A DNA stretch of 40,262 nucleotides from Bacteroidetes bacterium UBA4416 (lineage in GTDB: Bacteria > Bacteroidota > Bacteroidia > B-17B0 > Aurantibacillaceae). The stretch's first letter is position 1. Each line of letters begins with the position of its first letter. Positions 8,773 through 16,731 of the stretch are shown one piece after another. The translations under genes and the position numbers were made by a program. The stretch lies in contig DGQK01000052.1 of the NCBI GenBank assembly GCA_002390745.1, positions 1-40,262 of the forward strand, written 5' to 3'. A model generated the notes under the pieces. It was not told the origin of the DNA. It did no database searches and worked only from the letters and a program-made list of their open reading frames with translations.

Positions 8773-10071
8773 TTGACATTCAACGATTTTCAATTTGAAT
8801 CTTCCTTAATGGAGGGTTTGGAGTCGATGGGCTACAAGCAGCCTACCCCAATACAGCAACAAGCCATTCCTGTGATCCAGGCCGGAAAAGACCTCATTGC
8901 CTGTGCGCAAACAGGTACAGGAAAAACAGCAGCCTTTGTGTTGCCGGTACTCGATAAAATTATCAGGGCCAAAAAACACGGCATCAATACCCTCATCATT
9001 GCTCCTACACGCGAGCTGGTCCTGCAGATCGATCAACAGATCGAAGGCATGGCCTATTTTTGCGGGGTGAGTTCCATCGGAATTTACGGTGGTAACGACG
9101 GGATTACCTGGGAGCGCCAGGCCAATGCGCTGCGTGAAGGCGTGGACATCGTGATTGCCACACCCGGCAGGCTGATTGCCCTGTTGCAATCGGGTGATGT
9201 GAAATTCGACACCATCGAGCACCTGATCCTGGATGAGGCCGACCGCATGCTGGACATGGGCTTTTCCGATGATATCAAAACCATCCTGAAATATGTTCCG
9301 GAGAAGCGCCAGACGATCATGTTCTCGGCCACGATGGCGCCCAAAATCAGGAAACTGGCGGCGCAAATGCTGGTAGAGCCCTTTGAGTCGATCAACATCG
9401 CTATTTCCAAGCCGGCAGCGGGCATTGTGCAGCAGGCCTATGTGGTATACGACAACCAGAAAAATAATTTACTGAAAGAGATCCTCAAGAACGAGGAGTT
9501 CTCCTCGGTGATCATTTTCTCCTCTACCAAGGAAAAAGTAAAGGAGTTGTATCAGACCTTCAACGCACTGAACTATTCGGTAAAAGGATTTTCCTCAGAT
9601 TTGGAGCAGGCCGAGCGCGAAGAGATCATGCGGAATTTCAAAGCGCGTAACCTGCGTATCCTCATCGGTACGGATATCCTATCGCGCGGGATCGATGTGG
9701 AAGGCATTTCCCTGGTGGTGAACTACGATGCGCCGCCCGATCCGGAAGATTACATTCACCGCATTGGCCGTACGGCGAGGGCCGAAAGGGCAGGTGTGGC
9801 CATTACCTTTATCAATGAAAAAGATCAGCAGCGTTTCTCACAGATCGAGGCCCTGATGGGCATGGATGTGGATAAGCTGCCGATCCCGGAGCAATTCGGA
9901 AAAGGGCCGGAATACAACCCGGAAGCCAATAAGAAAAAATTTGACAAGCCTCGCGGCTTTGGCGGCAAATCCGGCGGAAACGGTAAACCCGGCGGCCAGG
10001 GTAAAGGCGGAGGTGGCAAGCGCCCCGGCGGAAACAACAGGCGTTTTAACAAACCTAAAAAAGCAGAATAA
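8773..10071 (+). CDS. DEAD-box ATP-dependent RNA helicase (RhlE-like), TTG start
   Basis: The protein has 432 residues. Motifs in order: Q motif around PTPIQ (24-28), Walker A AQTGTGKT (45-52), PTREL (78-82), TPGR (130-133), DEAD (154-157), SAT (185-187), SRGIDVE (304-310) and HRIGRTARA (329-337). A basic Gly-rich tail follows (about 385-432, GGKSGG/GGGKRPGG) that probably binds RNA non-specifically. The start is TTG at 8773: the N-terminus TFNDFQFESSLMEGL aligns with the usual family opening, and the next ATG (8809) would delete the conserved aromatic upstream of the Q motif. No ATG exists between the upstream stop (8731) and 8773. Role by family: ATP-driven unwinding of RNA duplexes in ribosome assembly or mRNA turnover, often cold-induced. 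Confidence 0.95.
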   Translation: MTFNDFQFESSLMEGLESMGYKQPTPIQQQAIPVIQAGKDLIACAQTGTGKTAAFVLPVLDKIIRAKKHGINTLIIAPTRELVLQIDQQIEGMAYFCGVSSIGIYGGNDGITWERQANALREGVDIVIATPGRLIALLQSGDVKFDTIEHLILDEADRMLDMGFSDDIKTILKYVPEKRQTIMFSATMAPKIRKLAAQMLVEPFESINIAISKPAAGIVQQAYVVYDNQKNNLLKEILKNEEFSSVIIFSSTKEKVKELYQTFNALNYSVKGFSSDLEQAEREEIMRNFKARNLRILIGTDILSRGIDVEGISLVVNYDAPPDPEDYIHRIGRTARAERAGVAITFINEKDQQRFSQIEALMGMDVDKLPIPEQFGKGPEYNPEANKKKFDKPRGFGGKSGGNGKPGGQGKGGGGKRPGGNNRRFNKPKKAE

Positions 10072-10141
10072 TTTATCAAAACTGTATATTTAAAACAGGG
10101 AAGGTGATGTGCAATCGCCACAAGCCCATTAAACATAAACT

Positions 10142-11686
10142 ATGAATTCAAAATTATCCTTACTCGAGAAAAAGCAGGCCGAAGCCTTATTAGGCGGCGG
10201 TCAGAAACGGATTGATGCCCAGCATAAAAAAGGAAAGTTAACCGCCCGCGAGCGATTGCATTTTTTGCTGGATGAAGGCAGTTTCGAGGAGATCGGGATG
10301 ATGGTGACACACCGCAGCAAGGATTTTGGACTGGAAAAGGAACAATACCTGGGTGATGGCGTGGTAACGGGTTACGGCACGGTAAACGGAAGGCTCGTCT
10401 ATGTGTTTTCCCAGGATTTTACAGTGTTTGGCGGTTCCCTGTCCGAAACCCATGCCGAAAAGATTTGTAAGGTCATGGACCTCGCTATGAAGAATGGAGC
10501 GCCTTTTATCGGCCTCAACGATAGCGGCGGCGCCAGGATCCAGGAAGGGGTGGTTTCCCTCGGAGGCTATGCCGATATTTTTTATCGCAACGTGCGCGCC
10601 AGCGGCGTGATCCCACAGTTGTCGGGCATCATGGGGCCTTGTGCCGGTGGTGCGGTGTACAGCCCCGCTATTACCGATTTTATCCTGATGGTAGAGAATA
10701 CCAGCTATATGTTTGTGACCGGTCCCAACGTGGTAAAAACAGTCACACACGAAGAGGTAACTTCCGAAGAGCTGGGCGGTGCGATGACACATGCGGGCAA
10801 AAGCGGTGTTACACATTTTGCCTGTGCCAACGAGATCGAGGCCATTACCAATATCAAACAGATCCTGAGCTATATTCCGCAGAACTGCGAAGAGGATGCG
10901 CCCTCCCTGCCTTACGAATCCACCGGATCGGAGTCGAGGCCGGAGCTCAATAACATCATTCCCGAAAATGCCAATCAGCCTTACGATATCCGCGAAGTGA
11001 TTGAAAAAACGATCGACGAAAATTCCTTTCTGGAAGTGCATAAAAACTTTGCCGAGAACATTGTGGTTGGCTTTGCGCGCCTTGCAGGCCGCTCCATCGG
11101 CATTGTAGCCAATCAGCCTGCGGTACTGGCCGGTGTGCTCGATATCCATTCTTCTACCAAAGCGGCGCGCTTTGTGCGTTTCTGTGATTGCTTCAATATT
11201 CCTTTGCTGGTGTTTGAGGATGTGCCTGGCTTTTTGCCGGGTACCGACCAGGAATGGAACGCGATCATTACCAACGGCGCTAAATTATTATATGCCTTCA
11301 GTGAGGCCACTGTGCCGCGCATTACGGTCATTACCCGAAAAGCCTATGGCGGCGCTTATGATGTGATGAACAGCAAGCATATCGGTGCCGATATGAACTA
11401 TGCCTGGCCAAGTGCCGAGATTGCGGTGATGGGAGCGAAGGGCGCTGCAGAGATCATTTTCAAAAACGAGATTTCGGCGGCAGACAATAAAGAAGAGAAG
11501 TGGAAAGAGAAAGAGGCGGAGTACCAGACGATGTTTGCAAACCCTTACCGTGCTGCAGAGCGAGGCTTCATCGACGAAGTGATCAGGCCCGACCAAACCA
11601 GGGAAAAGCTGATCCGCGCGTTTAAGATGCTGGAAAACAAAGCCGATAAGCTGCCTAAAAAGAAACACGGCAATATCCCCTTGTAA
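10142..11686 (+). CDS. pccB: Acyl-CoA carboxylase beta (carboxyltransferase) subunit, propionyl-CoA carboxylase type
   Basis: The protein has 514 residues, typical for PccB/MmdA. Visible hallmarks are the N-terminal GKLTARERLHFLLDEGSFEE, the FTVFGGSLSETHAEKI block, the first oxyanion region LNDSGGARIQEGVVSLGGY, GIMGPCAGGAVYSPA, HEEVTSEELGGA, and the C-terminal FVRFCDCFNIPLLVFEDVPGFLPG with RKAYGGAYDVMNSK. It transfers CO2 from biotin carboxyl carrier protein to propionyl-CoA (giving methylmalonyl-CoA) or, in the decarboxylase form, the reverse. The sequence alone does not separate these, and no biotin carboxylase or BCCP gene is adjacent. It starts 70 bases after the helicase. The icmF-like gene at the window start is metabolically related but not linked in an operon. 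Confidence 0.93.
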   Translation: MNSKLSLLEKKQAEALLGGGQKRIDAQHKKGKLTARERLHFLLDEGSFEEIGMMVTHRSKDFGLEKEQYLGDGVVTGYGTVNGRLVYVFSQDFTVFGGSLSETHAEKICKVMDLAMKNGAPFIGLNDSGGARIQEGVVSLGGYADIFYRNVRASGVIPQLSGIMGPCAGGAVYSPAITDFILMVENTSYMFVTGPNVVKTVTHEEVTSEELGGAMTHAGKSGVTHFACANEIEAITNIKQILSYIPQNCEEDAPSLPYESTGSESRPELNNIIPENANQPYDIREVIEKTIDENSFLEVHKNFAENIVVGFARLAGRSIGIVANQPAVLAGVLDIHSSTKAARFVRFCDCFNIPLLVFEDVPGFLPGTDQEWNAIITNGAKLLYAFSEATVPRITVITRKAYGGAYDVMNSKHIGADMNYAWPSAEIAVMGAKGAAEIIFKNEISAADNKEEKWKEKEAEYQTMFANPYRAAERGFIDEVIRPDQTREKLIRAFKMLENKADKLPKKKHGNIPL

Positions 11687-11707
11687 TAACCTTTAAACGA
11701 TATTCCT

Positions 11708-12424
11708 ATGTGTAAATCAGACCTGATCGTTGTTCTTTTTTCCTGTATGAATATCGTTGGATTTTCGCAGGTGAATCCGACGCCCGGTACTAAAGCGAAT
11801 TCAAATAGCGATTATACCCGTGCTTTGGCGGTAGCTGATAGCAAGCCGGATTCGGCTTTGTATTATATTGATAGATACAGAAAGTCGGTCCCGGAAGCAG
11901 ATTCCGTAGCCAAAACAAGAAGCATCAGCTTCTATAATTACATGGGAGCGCGTTACCTTAGTAACTATTACACAACAGATAGTATTCAGAGTAGGACGAG
12001 CTTTAAAAAAGCGCTGGCGCTTCTGGAAAAGGTAATTGAACTGGACTCCACGAATCTGCCAGCAAACATGAATTTGATGTCGGCGCACTACAATAGCGGC
12101 GTAAAAAACATCATCAACGGCGACTATTGTAAGCAAAGGGCGCTGATAGAAGATACGGATTGGAATAAGCCGGATCCCGAAATCCCATCGCTGGCCAAAT
12201 TGCTGGAATGTATTAAACCCGAAGAGTATGAGAAGTACAGGATCACACCTCCCTTTAAAGCTTCCTTACCCTTTGCTCTGCGGATACACCGGCTCGACCC
12301 TGCAAACAGAAATGCACTCGAAGCTTTGCAGGGAATCTATATGGCGCTGTCAGATAAAAAACAGGCGGAGATTTATAAAAGAAAATATGAAAAGCTATCC
12401 GCTAATAAGGCTATTAAAAAATAA
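11708..12424 (+). CDS. Exported TPR-like protein, unknown function
   Basis: The protein has 238 residues. The N-terminus (CKSDLIVVLFSCMNIVGFSQ) looks like a signal peptide. The body is helical, with TPR-like repeats: one around residues 95-130 (FKKALALLEKVIELDSTNLPANMNLMSAHYNSG) and another around 195-225 (ALRIHRLDPANRNALEALQGIYMALSD). No enzyme motif is seen. It starts 21 bases after the carboxylase stop and 11 bases before the next gene, so it may be co-transcribed with the two following envelope genes. I do not recognise a named family beyond TPR. A periplasmic scaffold role is possible but unproven. Confidence 0.75.
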   Translation: MCKSDLIVVLFSCMNIVGFSQVNPTPGTKANSNSDYTRALAVADSKPDSALYYIDRYRKSVPEADSVAKTRSISFYNYMGARYLSNYYTTDSIQSRTSFKKALALLEKVIELDSTNLPANMNLMSAHYNSGVKNIINGDYCKQRALIEDTDWNKPDPEIPSLAKLLECIKPEEYEKYRITPPFKASLPFALRIHRLDPANRNALEALQGIYMALSDKKQAEIYKRKYEKLSANKAIKK

Positions 12425-12435
12425 ATAAGGGTTAT

Positions 12436-13206
12436 ATGTTTTTAAATGCTGCCATGCTCATCGTTCTCGGTATCCTTTGCCTGATAGGCACTGTATTATG
12501 CGTGATATTTGCCATCCTGGGCTTTGCCAATAACCGTTCCGGAAAATTTGCCTGGCTCACCGGTTTCCTGGTATGCCTGATCGGGATGGTACTTTGTATT
12601 TATCTGTTTATAAGCAAAGCGGTGAACAAGGTGAAGCACTTTACGGAAAACCTGAATGAGCACATGACGGAATCCTGGCAAAATTATTCGGATTCCCTGT
12701 CGAACTCCAACCAGCTGCTGATGCAATCCAATGAGCACATTCAGTTATTGAAGAGCTATTACCCCGATAGCGCCGCTGTTCCGGATCAATTCTATTATTA
12801 CATGGGTTTCGAATCGTATTACCGCTTTCCGCTGAGGTATCCGTATTCCATCCATTGCAGCCTCTTTAAAGAGAACGGCGACTTGTATGATGAGTCGAAG
12901 GTAGCGCGCTTTGATGAGAATGATAACGGCGAGATCAAAACCTCTGTTGACCGGATCGACCGCATCGCCCTCGATAAGAATTACCTGCTGATTGACCGCA
13001 AAGTAAGTTCCACACGCTCGGCCGATCCTATTCATCATTATGTGCTTTTTCATTTTGATAGCGGGCAGAGCGAGGAAGCCGCCTCTGAAAAAGAGCTGCT
13101 TAAAATGGCAAAACAAAAAGGCTACAAAGGCGCTGAAAAGCTTATGACGATCAGTGAATACAATGAGCTGTTTTACGCTCAAGCGGCGGGCCCTGAAAGT
13201 AAATAG
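12436..13206 (+). CDS. Inner-membrane protein with two N-terminal helices and a soluble domain, unknown
   Basis: The protein has 256 residues. Two hydrophobic segments (about 4-30 and 39-60) are separated by a short NNRSGKF turn. A Ser/Asn-rich, possibly coiled-coil linker follows (about 65-105), then a soluble domain with many Tyr/Phe and charged residues (QFYYYMGFESYYRFPLRYP, then FDENDNGEIKTSVDRIDRI). The terminal part, KELLKMAKQKGYKGAEKLMTI, is helical. No known domain is recognised. Spacing of 11 bases upstream and 32 bases downstream places it in a three-gene cluster with the TPR protein and the barrel-like protein. Confidence 0.75.
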   Translation: MFLNAAMLIVLGILCLIGTVLCVIFAILGFANNRSGKFAWLTGFLVCLIGMVLCIYLFISKAVNKVKHFTENLNEHMTESWQNYSDSLSNSNQLLMQSNEHIQLLKSYYPDSAAVPDQFYYYMGFESYYRFPLRYPYSIHCSLFKENGDLYDESKVARFDENDNGEIKTSVDRIDRIALDKNYLLIDRKVSSTRSADPIHHYVLFHFDSGQSEEAASEKELLKMAKQKGYKGAEKLMTISEYNELFYAQAAGPESK

Positions 13207-13238
13207 GCTTAAGGTTATCACTTCATTACACTTGATTC

Positions 13239-14024
13239 ATGAAACTTTTTTTTACAGGCATGGTTTTATGGTTACAGCTATCCTCTGTTTTTGCACAGGA
13301 TACGCTCATCGTAAGCCCTCTGTATACCTTGCGCGAGCAGCAGGCCGAACACGGACACAGACTCGCTTTTCATGCCGGGCTTGTGGTTAACGGTTCCTAC
13401 AGCAATAAGCCATACCGGGATTACCCCGAAAGCTCCGGCCATGGCCCATCTTCAAAGGCGTATTCAAGGCCGGGGAAGGAATATGAGAATGCAGGATTTA
13501 ATGTCGGGATCACTCTTTTATCAGGAAGAAGCGACTATTTTAAACGGCTGATCGGCATTCAGTATGTGCAATCCAGAGCGGAGTTCAATTATACGACGTC
13601 TTACATCGACCGGCAAAAAAGCAATCCTTATGCGGGAACCTACGGAGGGTTAACAGAGCTTAATTATAAAAACGCCAGCCACTTTATAAATTTAATCGCT
13701 GGTTTCCGCTTCCGGATTTTCAGGGGATTTTACCTGGAGCCCTGCCTGAGCCTTAACATCAATGCTTACTCAAGCAGTAAGGTCAATGGCCTGATCACCA
13801 CAAGAAACGGCTCTGCGCCTAAGGCTTACCATATTGTGAAAGATTCGACTTCCCGATTTATGGAAGCGCGTGTGGCGCTGTCCTTTACACCACGAATCTC
13901 TTATGAGTTTGAGATCAAAAGTCAGCGTGTGGGTGTATATGCTTCTTATAACATGGCGCTGAAATACCGCCTTCCCTGGTGGATGTTCGGAGTGAGCTGG
14001 TATCCTTTCAGGAAGTTAAGCTAG
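13239..14024 (+). CDS. Probable outer-membrane beta-barrel protein
   Basis: The protein has 261 residues. The signal peptide is KLFFTGMVLWLQLSSVFAQ (1-20). The mature part shows alternating aromatic/hydrophobic strands typical of small Bacteroidota barrels (GFNVGITLLSG, LIGIQYVQSRAEFNY, FINLIAGFRFRIFRGFYLEPCLSLNINAY, ARVALSFTPRISYEFE, VGVYASYNMALKYRLP, MFGVSWYPF). The last strand is followed by the tail RKLS rather than ending on Phe. Substrate or partner is unknown. It is the third gene of the 11708-14024 cluster. Its TAG stop is the outer edge of the palindromic element at 14022-14186, so the last residues may have been set by that element. Confidence 0.7.
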   Translation: MKLFFTGMVLWLQLSSVFAQDTLIVSPLYTLREQQAEHGHRLAFHAGLVVNGSYSNKPYRDYPESSGHGPSSKAYSRPGKEYENAGFNVGITLLSGRSDYFKRLIGIQYVQSRAEFNYTTSYIDRQKSNPYAGTYGGLTELNYKNASHFINLIAGFRFRIFRGFYLEPCLSLNINAYSSSKVNGLITTRNGSAPKAYHIVKDSTSRFMEARVALSFTPRISYEFEIKSQRVGVYASYNMALKYRLPWWMFGVSWYPFRKLS

Positions 14025-14186
14025 AAGCCATCTCATAAATACCTGTTGCCTCTTTGCGCGTCTTTTCTATTCATGCTTCGTTTCTTTTCTAGCCCAGACT
14101 GCAAGAGTATGAGCTTCGAAAAGAGCCTCGCCTGAATGGAAAATCCTGCGCAAATAGCCTAAAACCTATTTTTGAGATGGCTTCTA
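14022..14186. repeat. 165-bp imperfect palindrome (MITE-like element or giant terminator hairpin)
   Basis: The outer arms TAGAAGCCATCTCA (14022-14035) and TGAGATGGCTTCTA (14173-14186) are perfect inverted repeats. Further matching blocks stay in register about the same centre (about 14104): TTTGCGC (14053-14059) with GCGCAAA (14148-14154), TTTTC (14063-14067) with GAAAA (14139-14143), ATTCA (14069-14073) with TGAAT (14133-14137), and TCTTTTC (14083-14089) with GAAAAGA (14118-14124). The transcript would form one long hairpin on either strand. It fills the gap between two convergent genes, so it may act as a bidirectional terminator. Its size and terminal repeats also suit a non-autonomous transposable element. 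Confidence 0.75.
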
Positions 14187-14187
14187 A

Positions 14188-15333
14188 TCAAAACGTGGCG
14201 ATGAAGTCAATGAGCAAATTGCAGACTTCCACATATTTCGTCAGTGGAAGCGTTTTTTCCACATCGTAAATATCATGATAGGCCTGGATGCCGCCCATGG
14301 TGTAAATGAAAAAGCTCGGAACGCCTTTCTCTGTAAACCAGTAATGATCGCTGTTGGCAGCCTTTCCTCTTTGTTTGATCTGCCTGACGTAATGCTTTTC
14401 CGTGTTGAGGCTGTTGAGCCTTTCAAACTGCGATTTGAAGACCGTGGCATTCACCACCATGATGCCATCATCGCCGGTTCCAAGCAAATCGAGGTTTGTA
14501 AGGAATTTGATAGTGGACAAAGGAAATAACGGATGGAGCGAATAATACCGTGAGCCGAGCAGGCCCGCTTCCTCGCCACTGAAAAAGATAAAGGCTACGG
14601 AATACCTTGGCGGATGCGTGGCGTAATACTTCGCCAAATTGAGAAGCACGCTCACACCGCTGGCATTGTCGTTGGCGCCCGGAAACCACGCCTCTTTACC
14701 CATGGCGCCCAGGTGGTCGTAGTGCGCTGTAAATACAAGGAAGCTGTCCGGCTGTTCTGTGCCTTTGATGTAGCCTGCCAGATTTTTGCATTTGAACTCC
14801 GGGATAAATTTCGCTTCAAAATTCACGCTGATCACTTTCAGGTCTCCCGGGAAAGAATCCGCCAGGAGCTCGATGAGCGTTTCATCGGATACATCCGTGG
14901 ACACGGTATAGGTCAGCTTCTTTTTCTTTTTGACGATCAACGAAGGCTTGTTGCCGGCATCGTTCGCATAAGTCATGCTGTCGCGCTTTACAAGGGTGTA
15001 AGTGCCTTTGAGGGAATGTGCAGAAGGCTCCACCAGGTAATGCTTGCCGGGCCTTAGCAAGCGGCCGTCGACCGTCACTGCCATTTTCCCCGGGTAAGTA
15101 TTCACCGGGAAGGAATAAGCCTGTTCGTAGGTATTGCCGAACGACTGAAGCCCAATGGATTTCATCTCGCCCGCAATATAGCCGGCTGCTTTGTTGACGC
15201 CGTTTTTTACATAACCCCTGCCCAGGAATTCTTTGGAGCATAATTGTTTAATGACCTGTCGCGCATAGGCTGTATCCTGGCTGTGGCATGTCAGCAATAA
15301 CACAGAAAAGAAAAACGTTATTGTGATTTTCAT
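14188..15333 (-). CDS. Exported M28 family zinc aminopeptidase
   Basis: The protein has 381 residues with an N-terminal signal (KITITFFFSVLLLTCHSQ); the Cys at 16 could be a weak lipobox. The co-catalytic zinc site of M28 is complete: His204 and Asp206 in AHYDHLG, Asp222 in GANDNASG, Glu254/Glu255 in SGEEAGLLGS, Asp282 in NLDLLG and His353 in AYHDIYD. Residues 60-190 form the inserted PA-like or lid region. Role by family: removal of N-terminal amino acids from peptides, here in the periplasm or at the surface. The gene is convergent with the barrel-like gene. The P/E-rich protein gene lies 41 bases upstream on the same strand, so a shared transcript is possible. Confidence 0.92.
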   Translation of the reverse strand: MKITITFFFSVLLLTCHSQDTAYARQVIKQLCSKEFLGRGYVKNGVNKAAGYIAGEMKSIGLQSFGNTYEQAYSFPVNTYPGKMAVTVDGRLLRPGKHYLVEPSAHSLKGTYTLVKRDSMTYANDAGNKPSLIVKKKKKLTYTVSTDVSDETLIELLADSFPGDLKVISVNFEAKFIPEFKCKNLAGYIKGTEQPDSFLVFTAHYDHLGAMGKEAWFPGANDNASGVSVLLNLAKYYATHPPRYSVAFIFFSGEEAGLLGSRYYSLHPLFPLSTIKFLTNLDLLGTGDDGIMVVNATVFKSQFERLNSLNTEKHYVRQIKQRGKAANSDHYWFTEKGVPSFFIYTMGGIQAYHDIYDVEKTLPLTKYVEVCNLLIDFIATF

Positions 15334-15374
15334 AAGTAATGTTTAATCGTCGCTGTGACAAAATGAAATTCTGT

Positions 15375-16064
15375 TTAAGAAAAGCGCTTCTGGTTCATGG
15401 CCATCAGGCGCTTCACCATTTCATTTTCCTCATCCCAGTGATAAATGCTTTTCAGGCCCTTCAGGTAAGTATCCGCCTCTTCTTTAGAATGCACGCTGTT
15501 GAGCTGCTCGATGGCAATGTTGTATTCATTGGCATTAGAAGCGAAGAGCTCATTGATAAGCCTGAACTTGTCATTGATGCTGACGCTGAGATTTGGAATA
15601 TCTTTATGCGCAACAGGAGTGCTTACCGGAGGCGTGACTGTGCGTATAGGTTCGGGCGTTTTTTCAGTTTCAGCTGTTACCACCGGATCCGGTAGCACCT
15701 CTTTTTTCTCCTCAACCACCGGTATTACTTCGGGTTTTGCTTCCGGTTTTGGAACCTCCCGGGCAGGTTCCTCTATTTTGATTTCAGGTTTCTTCTCCGG
15801 GACAGGCTCCGCTTTTTTCTCAGCAACGGGCTCCGGCTTCGGCGCCTCTACCGACATCAGTTTTAAATGAAGGTCGAGCTCCGGAGAAACTTCTTTTTGT
15901 TCTTTCAATACCGTATAAGCAGCCACCAGTTTATTGGCCTGGTTGAGGCAGTGATGAAGCTGTTCGGCGTACTGTGTGTTCGGGTATTTCTCAAATTTAT
16001 CCATAGCGGTTTTAAGGTCTGTCAAGGCCGCTGTTACCTGCTTTAATAAGATGTCTGTCTGCAT
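15375..16064 (-). CDS. Two-domain protein with a Pro/Glu/Lys-rich linker, conserved C-terminus, unknown
   Basis: The protein has 229 residues and no signal peptide. Residues 1-70 are helical (TDILLKQVTAALTDLKTAMDKFEKYP ...). Residues 75-160 are a low-complexity linker dominated by P, E, K and V (repeated PEPVAEKK/PEKKPEIK-like units). Residues 160-229 are a compact helical block (SINDKFRLINELF, EYNIAIEQLNSV, HWDEENEMVKRLMAM, QKRFS). I recall this C-terminal block as recurrent in Bacteroidota proteins of unknown role, but cannot confirm it here. It is divergent from tdk across 85 bases and upstream of the M28 gene. A cytoplasmic scaffold or adaptor is one possibility. Confidence 0.75.
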   Translation of the reverse strand: MQTDILLKQVTAALTDLKTAMDKFEKYPNTQYAEQLHHCLNQANKLVAAYTVLKEQKEVSPELDLHLKLMSVEAPKPEPVAEKKAEPVPEKKPEIKIEEPAREVPKPEAKPEVIPVVEEKKEVLPDPVVTAETEKTPEPIRTVTPPVSTPVAHKDIPNLSVSINDKFRLINELFASNANEYNIAIEQLNSVHSKEEADTYLKGLKSIYHWDEENEMVKRLMAMNQKRFS

Positions 16065-16149
16065 AATTGTGGATAATTATGAATTAAAAATACTGCATTT
16101 TATGGATACTTACTTTATTTTTAAGCTTTGTTATGAGGAATTAATAAAC

Positions 16150-16731
16150 ATGTTTTTAGAGAACGTTAAACATAGTACAGGGCGGAAAGGCTGGATAGAA
16201 GTGGTTTGTGGCTCTATGTTCTCCGGGAAAACAGAAGAACTGATCCGTCGTCTGAAACGCGCGCAGCTTGCCCGCCAGAAAGTGGAAATCTTCAAACCTC
16301 AGATCGATACCCGTTACCATGAAGAAAAAGTTGTGTCGCACCAGGGCAACGAGATCATGAGCACGCCTGTGCCCGCAAGCTCCAATATCCTGCTCATGGC
16401 CAATGAGGTGGATGTCGTAGGGATTGACGAAGCGCAGTTCTTCGATATGGAATTGGTAAATGTGTGCAGGCAGCTCGCCGATAGTGGTGTGCGTGTTATT
16501 GTTGCAGGCCTCGATATGGATTTTCAGGGAAAGCCTTTCGGCCCCATGCCCGACTTGCTGGCCACGGCAGAGTACGTTACGAAAGTGCACGCCATCTGCA
16601 TGAATTGCGGGAGCCTGGCACACATCTCGCACCGTAAAACCAACGAAACAAGCCTGGTGGTGCTGGGAGAAACCGAAAGCTACGAGCCTCTGTGCCGCGA
16701 TTGCTATAACGAAGTAAATGCCGGTCAATAA
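16150..16731 (+). CDS. tdk: Thymidine kinase
   Basis: The start at 16150 gives 193 residues, the normal type II TK size. Upstream in-frame ATGs would add an AT-rich, unrelated leader. The P-loop is GSMFSGKT (about 20-27), the Mg/catalytic block is VGIDEAQFFD (about 93-102), and the substrate lasso region follows VIVAGLDMDFQGKPFGPMPDL. Two CxxC pairs (CMNCG and CRDC) form the structural zinc site. It phosphorylates thymidine to dTMP in the salvage pathway. The 3' end overlaps the convergent GNAT gene by seven bases. The upstream gap is AT-rich, but no full promoter match is seen. Confidence 0.95.
   Translation: MFLENVKHSTGRKGWIEVVCGSMFSGKTEELIRRLKRAQLARQKVEIFKPQIDTRYHEEKVVSHQGNEIMSTPVPASSNILLMANEVDVVGIDEAQFFDMELVNVCRQLADSGVRVIVAGLDMDFQGKPFGPMPDLLATAEYVTKVHAICMNCGSLAHISHRKTNETSLVVLGETESYEPLCRDCYNEVNAGQ

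Noticed and set aside
10072..10141. Promoter for the carboxylase gene from the TATATTTA box at 10085-10092
   Set aside because: The last base of the -7 box is wrong and no TTG lies 17-23 bases upstream.
15976..16149. Longer N-terminus for thymidine kinase
   Set aside because: The extra 58 residues are unlike any TK and overlap the divergent gene start. The ATG at 16150 gives the standard length.
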